Shown piece by piece: positions 34,584 to 42,634 of a stretch of DNA of 45,005 bases. The notes under the pieces are model-generated. The model searched no databases and was not told where the DNA came from. It saw nothing but the letters and a program-made list of their open reading frames with translations. The position numbers and the translations under genes are program-made. The stretch covers positions 1-45,005 of the forward strand of contig SKON01000081.1 in assembly GCA_007120035.1 (NCBI GenBank), written 5' to 3'. How positions within the stretch are numbered: the stretch's first letter is position 1; the number at the start of each line of letters is the position of its first letter. The stretch is from Myxococcales bacterium. Its GTDB lineage: Bacteria; Myxococcota_A; Bradymonadia; Bradymonadales; Bradymonadaceae.

Positions 34584-36668
34584 ATGACTGAATCAGTAGT
34601 AACCCTTCGAGATCCCTCGCTCTACTTCAACCGAGAGTTGAGCTGGTTGGAGTTCAACCAGCGGGTGCTGGAGCTGGCCGACGATCCGACGATCCCGATC
34701 CTGGAGCGGCTGAAGTTTCTGTGCATCTCCAGCTCGAACCTGGACGAGTTCTTTGAGATCCGGGTGGCCCGGCTGAAGCAGCAAGTGCAGTTGGAGATGC
34801 ACCAGACCGGCCCGGATCGGATGAGCCCCGAGGAGCAGCTCCGGAAGATCACCGAGGTGACCCAGGCGTTCGTGGGGGAGCAGTACCGGCTGCTAAACGA
34901 GGTGATCTTCCCGGCCCTGGAGGCCGAGGGGATCCGGTTCTTGAAGCGGTCGGCCTGGACGGAGGAGCAGCGCAAGTGGGTGCGGGAGTACTTTGACACG
35001 AAGGTGATGCCCGTGTTGAGCCCCCTGGGCATCGACCCAGCCCATCCGTTTCCCCGGATCGTCAACCGAAGCCTGAACTTCGTGATCTCCCTGCAGGGCA
35101 AAGACGCCTTCGGGCGGAGCAGTCGTGTGGCCGTGGTGCAGGCGCCGCGATGCTTGCCCCGGGTGATCGAGTTCCCCGAAGAGCTGGCCGGCGGGTCCTG
35201 CGCGTTTGTGTTCCTGTCGAGTGTGATTCATGCCCACGTCAACGAGCTCTTCGCCGGGATGAAGGTGGACGGGTGCTACCAGTTTCGGATCACCCGAAAC
35301 AGCGAGCTCTACGTCGACGAGGAGGAGATCGAGGATCTGATGATCGCTCTGGAGGACGAGCTCTACGAGCGAAACTACGGGGAGGCCGTGCGGCTCGAGG
35401 TGGCAGACAATTGCCCCCCCGAGATGACCCGGTTTCTGTTGGAGCAGGTGAACCTGGAAGAGGACGATCTCTACCAGGTCAATGGGCCGGTGAACCTGAA
35501 CCGACTGATGATGGTGCCCGGTGCGGTGGGTCGTCCGGATCTGAAGTACCCGGGATTTCTGCCGGGGACGCCTCCCGCCGATCTACGGTCCGACGTGTTT
35601 TCGGTGCTGCAAGCGGGGGATGTGCTCCTGCATCACCCCTACGAGTCATTCTTTCCCGTGGTGGACTTTGTCCGACAGGCTGCCGCCGACCCCAGCGTCT
35701 TGGCGATCAAGCAGACCTTATACCGGTCCGATCCGGACTCTCCAATCCCCCAGATCCTTGCTGACGCGGCCCGGGCGGGCAAAGAAGTGACCGCCGTGGT
35801 GGAGCTGCGAGCCCGGTTCGACGAAGCCTACAATATCGAGATCGCCGGTCGGCTGCAGGATGCCGGAGCCCACGTGGTGTATGGCGTGATTGGGTATAAG
35901 ACCCACGCCAAGATGTCGCTGGTGGTGCGTCGAGAAGGAGAGCGGCTGCGCAGGTATGTGCACCTGGCTACGGGAAACTACAACCCGACGACGGCCCGTC
36001 TGTACACGGACTTCGGGCTGTTGACGTCCGATCAGGCGATCACCAGCGACGTTCAGAAGGTCTTCCAGCAGCTCACCGGGCTGGGGTCGGCGCTGAAGCT
36101 AAAGAAGGTGCTGCAGGCGCCCTTCGGGGTTCATAAGAGGCTGCGCAAGCTGATCCGAGCGGAGAGGGAGCGGGCCGAGGCCGGAGAGGAGGCCCTGGTG
36201 CGGGCGAAGATGAACGCTCTGACGGAGCCCCGGCTGATCCAAGAGCTTTACAAGGCGTCTCAAGCCGGGGTGAAGGTGGAGATCGTCGTCCGGGGGACCT
36301 GCTGCCTGCTGCCGGGGATCCCGGGCGTGTCGGAGAATATCCGGGTCCGGTCGATCCTGGGGCGGTTCTTGGAGCACTCCCGGGTGTATTACTTCCACCA
36401 AGGCGGGGATCCGCTGGTCTACTGTGCCAGCGCCGACTGGATGCCCCGCAATATGTTTCGGCGGATCGAGACGGTATTCCCCATCGAGGATCCGAAGCTG
36501 AAGAAGCGGGTGATCAAAGAGGGGCTCGACGTGCACTTCGCCGACAACAGCTTCGCCTGGGAGCTGCAGTCCGACGGGTCCTACCATCGGGTCAGCCCGG
36601 CGGACGGGGAGGAGCGGGTGATCTCTCAGACCGAACTCTTGAAGAAGTTGGCCGAGTTTGACGACTGA
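34584..36668 (+). CDS. ppk1: Polyphosphate kinase 1
   Basis: A 694-residue PPK1, which reversibly makes inorganic polyphosphate from ATP. The N-domain begins YFNRELSWLEFNQRVLELA; the head domain follows with KFLCISSSNLDEFFEIRVARLKQ. The catalytic core includes the autophosphorylated His441 in GYKTHAKMSLVVRR and RRYVHLATGNYNPTTARLYTDFGLL, and a second conserved His605 in YYFHQGGDPLVYCASADWMPRN. These correspond to His435 and His592 of the E. coli enzyme. The start is ATG 34584, two bases after the barrel stop; TTG 34578 would overlap it. No ppx gene lies nearby. Length is normal for the family. Confidence 0.95.
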   Translation: MTESVVTLRDPSLYFNRELSWLEFNQRVLELADDPTIPILERLKFLCISSSNLDEFFEIRVARLKQQVQLEMHQTGPDRMSPEEQLRKITEVTQAFVGEQYRLLNEVIFPALEAEGIRFLKRSAWTEEQRKWVREYFDTKVMPVLSPLGIDPAHPFPRIVNRSLNFVISLQGKDAFGRSSRVAVVQAPRCLPRVIEFPEELAGGSCAFVFLSSVIHAHVNELFAGMKVDGCYQFRITRNSELYVDEEEIEDLMIALEDELYERNYGEAVRLEVADNCPPEMTRFLLEQVNLEEDDLYQVNGPVNLNRLMMVPGAVGRPDLKYPGFLPGTPPADLRSDVFSVLQAGDVLLHHPYESFFPVVDFVRQAAADPSVLAIKQTLYRSDPDSPIPQILADAARAGKEVTAVVELRARFDEAYNIEIAGRLQDAGAHVVYGVIGYKTHAKMSLVVRREGERLRRYVHLATGNYNPTTARLYTDFGLLTSDQAITSDVQKVFQQLTGLGSALKLKKVLQAPFGVHKRLRKLIRAERERAEAGEEALVRAKMNALTEPRLIQELYKASQAGVKVEIVVRGTCCLLPGIPGVSENIRVRSILGRFLEHSRVYYFHQGGDPLVYCASADWMPRNMFRRIETVFPIEDPKLKKRVIKEGLDVHFADNSFAWELQSDGSYHRVSPADGEERVISQTELLKKLAEFDD

Positions 36669-36682
36669 CGTCGCACCGTCGC

Positions 36683-37681
36683 TCAAGCACGGGAGACGAG
36701 GGCCTTCAGCTGGGGGCGGCCGTGGCCGATGGCGAAGAGGCAGCTCAGGGTCATGGTGAGGGCCGAGAGGAGGCACCAGGAGCAGGTGGCGCCGATCACG
36801 AAGGGCTGCCAGAAGGTCAAGAGGAGGGAGAACGCGAAGCCACCACCACTGACGACCAGGGCCGCCGCCGGGGTGTAGTGGGCCAGGTGGCGGTCGCTGA
36901 CGCGGCCGAAGAGGTAGATGCCCAGGAGGACGGCGTAGGCGAGGACGCCAAGGAGGGCGATGGGGATCACCCCGAAGAGCCAGGCCATGTCGCTGTGTTG
37001 GACGACGTTGCATTGCCCGACGGGACCGCAGACCAACTCCTGATCTCGCGAATAGCCGTAGGTGAGGTAGGCGGCGACCAGGAGTCCCGTGGTGGCGACC
37101 AGGATCCGAAGGGTGAAGGGGGTCTTCAGGCTGAGCCGTTCCTGCCAGGAGCGGTGGGGAAGGAGAGCCACGAGCACGGCGAGCATCAGAAGGAGGAGGG
37201 CTGTGGAGACGTAGTTACCGGGGAGATCGCCCTGGAATCGGTCTCGCCAGTCGGGGTCGGCGACCCGTGGTGGGGGCTGGTCGGCCAGATCGAGGAGGCC
37301 CGGGATCGGGGGGAGCGCCAGCCCACCGGTCCGGCGATGGTCTTCGATGATGGTCGGTAACTCACGGGGGATCTCGCCGGCCCCGACGAGGACCTGATCG
37401 CCTGCGACGATCATAGGGACCCCGCGACGCTCCGGAGGGATTTCGAAGACCTCCCAGGCCGCGTGAAACACCGCCTGTCCGTCGGCGGTAGTAGTGTCCA
37501 CAGTGAGGATCTGCAGGGATTCCCCGTACTCTTGTTGCAAGGGGTCGAGGTCTCGGTCGGCGACGATGCCGCAGAAGGGGCACCGGGGGGAGGAGAAGAA
37601 GGCGATCTCCACTGTGTCGGCGAATAAGGGGGCAGGGAACAGGGTGACCAGAAACAAGAGTGAGACGAGAAGAGGTCGCAT
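36683..37681 (-). CDS. Thioredoxin-VKOR fusion, disulfide-formation membrane protein
   Basis: A 332-residue fusion with the reverse order of the protein at 1100-2323. A signal-like N-terminus (MRPLLVSLLFLVTLFPAPLFA) leads to a small thioredoxin-like domain with CPFC at 34-37 and a glutaredoxin-style VPMIVAGDQVLVG strand. A multi-helix VKOR domain follows (about 155-330) with C218 and C224 in CGPVGQCNVVQ, then HSDMAWLFGVIPIALLGV, and the quinone-side CSWC at 300-303. The thioredoxin domain is expected on the periplasmic side, where it exchanges electrons with the VKOR loop cysteines. It converges on ppk1, with 14 bases between. A second oxidase with its own redox domain suggests distinct clients. 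Confidence 0.85.
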   Translation of the reverse strand: MRPLLVSLLFLVTLFPAPLFADTVEIAFFSSPRCPFCGIVADRDLDPLQQEYGESLQILTVDTTTADGQAVFHAAWEVFEIPPERRGVPMIVAGDQVLVGAGEIPRELPTIIEDHRRTGGLALPPIPGLLDLADQPPPRVADPDWRDRFQGDLPGNYVSTALLLLMLAVLVALLPHRSWQERLSLKTPFTLRILVATTGLLVAAYLTYGYSRDQELVCGPVGQCNVVQHSDMAWLFGVIPIALLGVLAYAVLLGIYLFGRVSDRHLAHYTPAAALVVSGGGFAFSLLLTFWQPFVIGATCSWCLLSALTMTLSCLFAIGHGRPQLKALVSRA

Positions 37682-37829
37682 GGGGTCGTGGGGATTGGAG
37701 GAAAGTTCTATTCTGTAGGTATCCCTTTCGTCGCGGTACGTCCAGAACCGCGCCCTCGGCTGGACGGGCTCGTGGAGGAGCCTAGGTTGGACGTTTGGAT
37801 GTGGTGCGCTGGAATGATCGGGAGTCGTG

Positions 37830-40280
37830 ATGAAGTCTGTGTTGTCTGAGGAGCTGCGCTGGCGGACGAGGGAGTGGAGCGACGGTCCGGTTTGTCCCGA
37901 GGGGGAGTTCGTCCTGTATTGGATGCGGACAGCCCAGCGGGGTCATGAGAACCCGGCCCTCGACGTGGCGGTGGAGGTGGGCAACCACCTAGGCCGGCCC
38001 GTGGTGGTGGCCCTGGAGCTCGGGCCGCTGGGGTCGGGGCCCTATCGGACGGCACGGCATCTGGCGTTTCAGTGGGAGGGAGCCCGCGATATGAGGGAAG
38101 AGCTGGAGGCCCGAGGGATCGCCTGCGCGCTCTGGTGGCGAGGGGGCGGTGCCGAGGAGAGCCTGATGCCAGAGGTGGGGCGGAGAGCGGCGGTGATCAT
38201 CACGGAAGACTTACCAACGTATTGGTTCCGGGAGCAGACCGAGGATGTCCTCCGGCGGGTTCGAGGACGTGGGGAGGTCTGCGCCCTGGCGGTGGATACG
38301 GCCTGCGTGGTGCCCATGTCCCTGGTGGAGGGGCGCCTGGATCGAGCCTATAAGTTTCGGAAGGTGCACTCGAAGCTCTTGGAGGAGCACCTGGGGAAGC
38401 CCTGGTTATCGCCAGAGCCGGAGGTGGGGCGGTTCGCTGTGGACGATCTGGACGCCGGAGGGGGGAGTCTCGGGGAGCTGCTGCTGGAGGTCGAGGTGGA
38501 TCACGGTGTGGGTGTGGTGGCCGACACGCCCGGGGGGGCCAAAGCCGGGTACCGGCGATGGGAGGCGTTTCGGGACCAGCATCTGGCGGGCTACCACCGG
38601 GAGCGGAACGACGCCGCCCAGCCGGAGGCGGTGAGTCGAATGTCGGCGTACCTCCACTTCGGGCAGGTGTCGCCCTTTCGGATCGCCGCCGAGGCCCGCG
38701 CCCACGGGGGTGATGGGGCCCGGAAGTACCTCGATGAGATGGTGACCTGGCGAGAGTTCGCCCATCACGTGGGCACCTGGCAGACCGAGGCCCCTGGTGT
38801 GAAGTGGCTGCCGGAGTGGGCGCGGCAGACCCTGGCGGAAGGAGAGGAAGATCCCCGGGAGGTGATCTACGATCGGGAGACCCTCTCGTTGGGGAGGACT
38901 GACGACGAGTTGTGGAACCTCTGTCAGAGGAGCCTGCGGGCTCACGGAGAGCTGCACAATAACCTGCGGATGACCTGGGGGAAGAAGCTCCTGGAGTGGA
39001 CCTCCACCGTGGAGGAGGCCATCGAGGTGGCGGTGGAGCTCAACGATCGATTCGCCCTCGACGGGGGAGATCCGAACTCCTATCTGGGGTTGCTGTGGTG
39101 CTTTGGCGCTTTCGACCGACCCTTTCCACCGGCACGGGAGATCGTCGGGACCGTCCGGGGACGATCCACAGAGCGCCACCGAGAACGGCTGGACATGGAG
39201 GCCTACCGGGGGTGGGTAGAGCGTAGTTCACAGAAGGGGAGCCGAGTGGCGATCGTGGGGTCCGGGGTGAGCGCGGCGGCGGCGGCGCGGGTGCTGAGAG
39301 CACACCATGTGGAGGTCCAGGTTTATGAGAAGGCGCGAGGGCCCGGGGGGAGGACTTCCACGCGGCGGCAGGGAGAGCTGAGGTTCGATCACGGGGCCCA
39401 GTACTTCACGGCCCGGTCGGAGTCTCTTCGGCGGAATCTGTCGGCCTGGGTGGAGCAGGGCGTGGTGGCGCCCTACACCCCGCGGATGGGAGTCTTCGAC
39501 GACGACGGCTGGCGAGTGAAGGGTGAAGAGGGGCCAGTGGAGCGTTATGTGGGGGTGGGGGGGATGAACGGCCTACCGCGCCACCTGCTCGGGGACACGC
39601 CGGTGGGCTACGGAACTCGTCTGGTGAGGATCGACGCCGCCGGTGGTGGGTCTGACAGGCTGACACTGATCTTTGACGTGGAGGGAGAGGCGAACCAGAT
39701 AATGGTCGACGAGCTGATCCTGACGGCGCCGGCGCCGCAGGCGGCGGATCTGTTGGAGAGGCTCGATCCGGAGCTGGCCAGCCGGGCTCGGGCGGTGAGG
39801 TTTCGACCCACCTGGGCGGTGATGGCGACGATCGCCGATGTGGAGCTCCCCGTGGACGCCGGGTTTGTGAACCGAGGCCCCTTGAGCTGGGTGGCGGAGA
39901 ACCGGTGCCGACCCGGGGGGACCGGAGAGCTTCAGCATTGGGTGCTCCATGGGTCGCCGGAGTGGTCCGAGGAACACCTGGAGGACGACCCCGAAGAGGT
40001 GGCCGAGCAGCTCTGGGAGGCTTTCTGCGATCTCTGGGGGGACTGGCGAGGCTCGGAGGATCGCCTGGTACCGGAGTCACTGACCGCCCATCGGTGGCGG
40101 TACGCCCGAGCGGAGCCAGCGCTGGAGACAGGGGTGCTGCGGAGTCGGCGGTGGCCGATCACGTTGGCCGGCGATTGGTTGCGGGGCTCTCGGGTGGAGG
40201 GCGCGTTCTTGAGCGGCCAGGCGGCGGCGTCGGAGATCTTGTGGCGATTGGCGAATGCCCACCGGTGTTCAGGTTCGTAG
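37830..40280 (+). CDS. Photolyase fused to a renalase-like FAD oxidoreductase
   Basis: An 816-residue two-domain flavoprotein. Residues about 1-465 form a DNA photolyase most like the class II CPD type: VLYWMRTAQRGHENPALDVA at the start, AYLHFGQVSPFRIAAEA, YLDEMVTWREFAHHV, then MTWGKKLLEWTSTVEEAIEVAVELNDRFALDGGDPNSYLGLLWCFGAFDRPFPPAREI, the FAD-binding end of class II enzymes. Residues about 471-816 are an FAD amine-oxidase-like domain (COG3380, renalase-like): VAIVGSGVSAAAAARVL, then VQVYEKARGPGGRTSTRR and FDHGAQYFTAR, with a C-terminal ITLAGDWLRGSRVEGAFLSGQ. Start ATG 37830, GGGAG five bases before. The C-factor-like SDR follows 69 bp later. Both domains bind FAD separately; whether electrons or substrate pass between them is unknown. 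Confidence 0.85.
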   Translation: MKSVLSEELRWRTREWSDGPVCPEGEFVLYWMRTAQRGHENPALDVAVEVGNHLGRPVVVALELGPLGSGPYRTARHLAFQWEGARDMREELEARGIACALWWRGGGAEESLMPEVGRRAAVIITEDLPTYWFREQTEDVLRRVRGRGEVCALAVDTACVVPMSLVEGRLDRAYKFRKVHSKLLEEHLGKPWLSPEPEVGRFAVDDLDAGGGSLGELLLEVEVDHGVGVVADTPGGAKAGYRRWEAFRDQHLAGYHRERNDAAQPEAVSRMSAYLHFGQVSPFRIAAEARAHGGDGARKYLDEMVTWREFAHHVGTWQTEAPGVKWLPEWARQTLAEGEEDPREVIYDRETLSLGRTDDELWNLCQRSLRAHGELHNNLRMTWGKKLLEWTSTVEEAIEVAVELNDRFALDGGDPNSYLGLLWCFGAFDRPFPPAREIVGTVRGRSTERHRERLDMEAYRGWVERSSQKGSRVAIVGSGVSAAAAARVLRAHHVEVQVYEKARGPGGRTSTRRQGELRFDHGAQYFTARSESLRRNLSAWVEQGVVAPYTPRMGVFDDDGWRVKGEEGPVERYVGVGGMNGLPRHLLGDTPVGYGTRLVRIDAAGGGSDRLTLIFDVEGEANQIMVDELILTAPAPQAADLLERLDPELASRARAVRFRPTWAVMATIADVELPVDAGFVNRGPLSWVAENRCRPGGTGELQHWVLHGSPEWSEEHLEDDPEEVAEQLWEAFCDLWGDWRGSEDRLVPESLTAHRWRYARAEPALETGVLRSRRWPITLAGDWLRGSRVEGAFLSGQAAASEILWRLANAHRCSGS

Positions 40281-40349
40281 CGACCCCTTATTCGAAGCAA
40301 AGGACGTTTCGAACCAAGGAAGGTTTCGAAGCGCAGAAGGAGATCAATC

Positions 40350-41135
40350 ATGACGCCGCCGCTCTCTTCATTACCAGACCAATCCGGGGTGTTCGTTCAG
40401 GGGGCGAGCCGGGGGTTGGGGCTGGCCTTCGTCGAGCTTGCGCTCTCCAATCCCAAGATCGCCCGAGTGCTCGCCACCAGTCGAGACCCACAGCGATCCG
40501 ACGGGCTTCAGGCCCTGAAGGAGGAGCACGGGGAGCGGCTGGTGCTGGCGAGCCTGGATGTGAGCGACGAGGAGTCCATCGCCGAGGTCGTGGAGGACTT
40601 CGGGAAGCTGGATCAGCCGCTGCACCTGGTGTTGAACGTGGCCGGAGTGCTTCACGATGAGAGCCGGCAGATGATGCCGGAGAAGCGGGTGGAGGACCTG
40701 CGGCCGGAGAACGCGGTGTACTCCTTTCGGGTCAACGCCCTGGGGCCCCTGTTGGTGGCCCGCCATGCCCTGGAGCTCCTGGCCCCGGGACGGTCGGTGA
40801 TCGCGAACCTCTCGGCCCGGGTGGGGAGCATCACCGATAACGGCCTGGGCGGATGGTACTCCTACCGGGCTGCGAAGGCGGCCCAGAATATGTTCACCCG
40901 GACCCTATCGATCGAGCTGGGACGGTATCGCAAGAGCCACGAGGCCATCTGCGTGGCGCTGCACCCGGGGACGGTGAAGACCGAACTCTCGGCGCCCTTC
41001 CGAAAGCATGTGGCCGAAGAGAAGCTCTTCTCGCCGGAGCGGGCAGCCCGGCAACTGTTGGGGATCATCGACGGGCTGTCCAAGAAGGACCAGGGGAAGT
41101 TCTTCGCCTGGAATGGGGAAGAGATCCCGTTTTGA
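40350..41135 (+). CDS. C-factor-like short-chain dehydrogenase
   Basis: A 261-residue SDR. The cofactor motif is VFVQGASRGLGLAFVE (GASRGLG at 18-24) and the catalytic set is a Ser in NLSARVGS (about 155) plus Tyr172 and Lys176 in YSYRAAK. The NAG-type motif reads NVAGVLHDE. The overall pattern, with the PGRSVIANLSARVGSITDNG stretch and C-terminal HPGTVKTELSAPF, is that of C-factor/CsgA-like SDRs; CsgA is the developmental signal protein of Myxococcus. SDRs of this type often lie next to photolyase genes, as here. AAGGAG lies before ATG 40350. The substrate is unknown. It ends 22 bp before the repeat array at 41158. Confidence 0.88.
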   Translation: MTPPLSSLPDQSGVFVQGASRGLGLAFVELALSNPKIARVLATSRDPQRSDGLQALKEEHGERLVLASLDVSDEESIAEVVEDFGKLDQPLHLVLNVAGVLHDESRQMMPEKRVEDLRPENAVYSFRVNALGPLLVARHALELLAPGRSVIANLSARVGSITDNGLGGWYSYRAAKAAQNMFTRTLSIELGRYRKSHEAICVALHPGTVKTELSAPFRKHVAEEKLFSPERAARQLLGIIDGLSKKDQGKFFAWNGEEIPF

Positions 41136-41157
41136 TCCAGGTCGTTTCCGAGCGTTT

Positions 41158-41268
41158 CGGCGGGTTTGCGGCGAAGGATATCGGGGCGTCGGGGTTTGCG
41201 GCGAAGGACATCGGGGCGTCGGGGTTTGCGGCGAAGGACATCGGGGCGCGGGGGTTCGCGGCGGATCA
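41158..41268 (+). repeat. Tandem 30-bp intergenic repeat array
   Basis: Units at 41158-41187 (partly diverged), 41188-41217 and 41218-41247 (the last two identical), and a part-unit 41248-41268. Each full unit begins GTCGGGGTTTGCGGCGAAGG and ends ACATCGGGGC. The array follows the SDR stop by 22 bp and runs on that strand. The motif TTTCCGAGC also occurs just before it at 41146-41154. There are no unique spacers, so this is not CRISPR. Confidence 0.9.
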
Positions 41269-41354
41269 TTTCCGAAAATAGTACAGGGCTCCCACGGTCC
41301 ACCCCCGGTTTTAACCGGGGGTGGACCGTGGGGGCCCTGATCTATGCCTGGAAA
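41269..41354. repeat. 86-bp inverted repeat formed by the repeat end motif
   Basis: Left arm 41269-41310 and right arm 41313-41354, 42 bases each with a two-base centre, match at 35 of 42 positions; the inner 24 or so bases are almost perfect (CCCACGGTCCACCCCCGG and its complement, centre TTTTAA). The left arm is the end motif of the array (TTTCC..ATAG..CAGGGC). The right arm spans the last codons and stop of the convergent FemAB-like gene. It may also serve as a bidirectional terminator. Confidence 0.9.
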
Positions 41355-42511
41355 TTCTTCAGGGGGCCCTCGTCGATAAGGCGCTGGCGAGTGGTGAGGA
41401 TGTGTTGGCGTTCGTCGTCGAGGAATCGGGTGACGCCGCGACGGAGCGCTGGGTGGCGTAGATAGTGGGCGGAGTAGGTCAGGGTGGGGAGGAAGCCCCG
41501 GTCGTACTTATGTTCGCCACCGGCCCCGGGCTCGAAGGTGGTGAAGCCCTCGTCGATGCACCATTGGACGGGGCGGTAGATGCAGGCCTCGAAGTGGGCG
41601 AATCGGAGGTCTCGGAGCGCCCCCCAGTACCGGCCGTAGAGGCGGCGGTTCTTGGCCAGGTTGAAGGTGCCCCCGAAGCGTTCGCCGTCGTGGGCGATGA
41701 AGACCGTGTGGAGGCGCTGCGGGAGGGCCTCGCCGATGGTGAGGAAGAAGTCTTCGTTGAGGTACTGCTGGCCGTAGAAGAACTTCTGGACCGTGTCGCG
41801 GTAGCATTGAAAGAGGAACGCCAGGTCTCTCTCCTGGAGGTCCGGTCCGCGACGGATCTCGGTGGTGACCTGGTTGTCTCGAAGGATCCGGCGCTCCCGG
41901 CGGATGTTGGCCCGGGTCTTGGAGCGAAACCCCGACAGGTATCCATCGAAGTCCTGAAAGGGCGTCCCGGAACCGTCGTCGTTTCGAAAGTGGTACTGGA
42001 TGCCGATCCGGGTGGGGAGGCCCAGGTCTTCGAAGAGGGGGAGATCCTCGGAGGGCAGGAAGTTGAAGTGCACCGACGAGAGATCTTGTTGATCCACGAA
42101 GTCTAAGACGGCTTCGATAAGGGCCTTCTTCAGGGCGGCCTCGTTGGCGACGCCGGGTCGGGTCAGGATCCGTGCACCCGTCACGGGGGTGAAGGGGACG
42201 GCGACGACTCCCTTGGGGTAGTAGGGAATCCCGGCGCGGAGGGCGGCGTCGGCCCAGGCCCAGTCGAAGACGAACTCCCCGGCGGAGTGGACCTTCAGGT
42301 AGAAGGGAACGGCGCCGACGAGCTCGCCGTCCTGATGGGCCGTGAAGATCACCGGTGTCCAGCCCGAGGACTCATCGAGGCAGCCCGTCTCCTCGAGGGT
42401 GGCCAGGAATCCGTGCTCCAAAAAGGGGCTCTGGTCGGCCACGAGGGCATCCCAGGAAGACTTCGAGAGCGGTGATACGCCGGAGTGAGTTTGGATCGTG
42501 ATGGTGGTCAT
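41342..42511 (-). CDS. FemAB/GNAT-like protein (COG3146, PF04339 type)
   Basis: A 389-residue cytosolic protein of the COG3146 group (GNAT superfamily, related to FemAB acyltransferases). Characteristic pieces are SPFLEHGFLATLEETGCL near the start, VGAVPFYLKVHSAGEFVFDWAWADAALRAGIPYYPK, SSVHFNFL, YLSGFRSKTRANIRRERR, FYGQQYLNEDFF and the C-terminal FEPGAGGEHKYDRGFLPTLTYSAHYL. The biochemical role of the family is not settled. ATG 42511 is chosen over a longer frame whose first 43 residues lack family similarity. The final codons (NFQA and stop) lie in the right arm of the 86-bp inverted repeat, so the repeat has probably supplied the C-terminus. No operon partner. Confidence 0.82.
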   Translation of the reverse strand: MTTITIQTHSGVSPLSKSSWDALVADQSPFLEHGFLATLEETGCLDESSGWTPVIFTAHQDGELVGAVPFYLKVHSAGEFVFDWAWADAALRAGIPYYPKGVVAVPFTPVTGARILTRPGVANEAALKKALIEAVLDFVDQQDLSSVHFNFLPSEDLPLFEDLGLPTRIGIQYHFRNDDGSGTPFQDFDGYLSGFRSKTRANIRRERRILRDNQVTTEIRRGPDLQERDLAFLFQCYRDTVQKFFYGQQYLNEDFFLTIGEALPQRLHTVFIAHDGERFGGTFNLAKNRRLYGRYWGALRDLRFAHFEACIYRPVQWCIDEGFTTFEPGAGGEHKYDRGFLPTLTYSAHYLRHPALRRGVTRFLDDERQHILTTRQRLIDEGPLKNFQA

Positions 42512-42634
42512 GGGGACTCGTCGAGGCCAGAGTAGCAAAACAACGGAACAATGAGGAGTTGTTCGTCGGTGGGTGGTTATGAGAACATAGGGGCCCAAAA
42601 GAAACGGCTTCGGAACAAACCCGGCGAAAAACAC

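Noticed and set aside
41158..41268. Tandem 30-bp units considered as a CRISPR array
   Set aside because: Units abut with no unique spacers, no cas genes are nearby, and the same unit occurs in other gene gaps.
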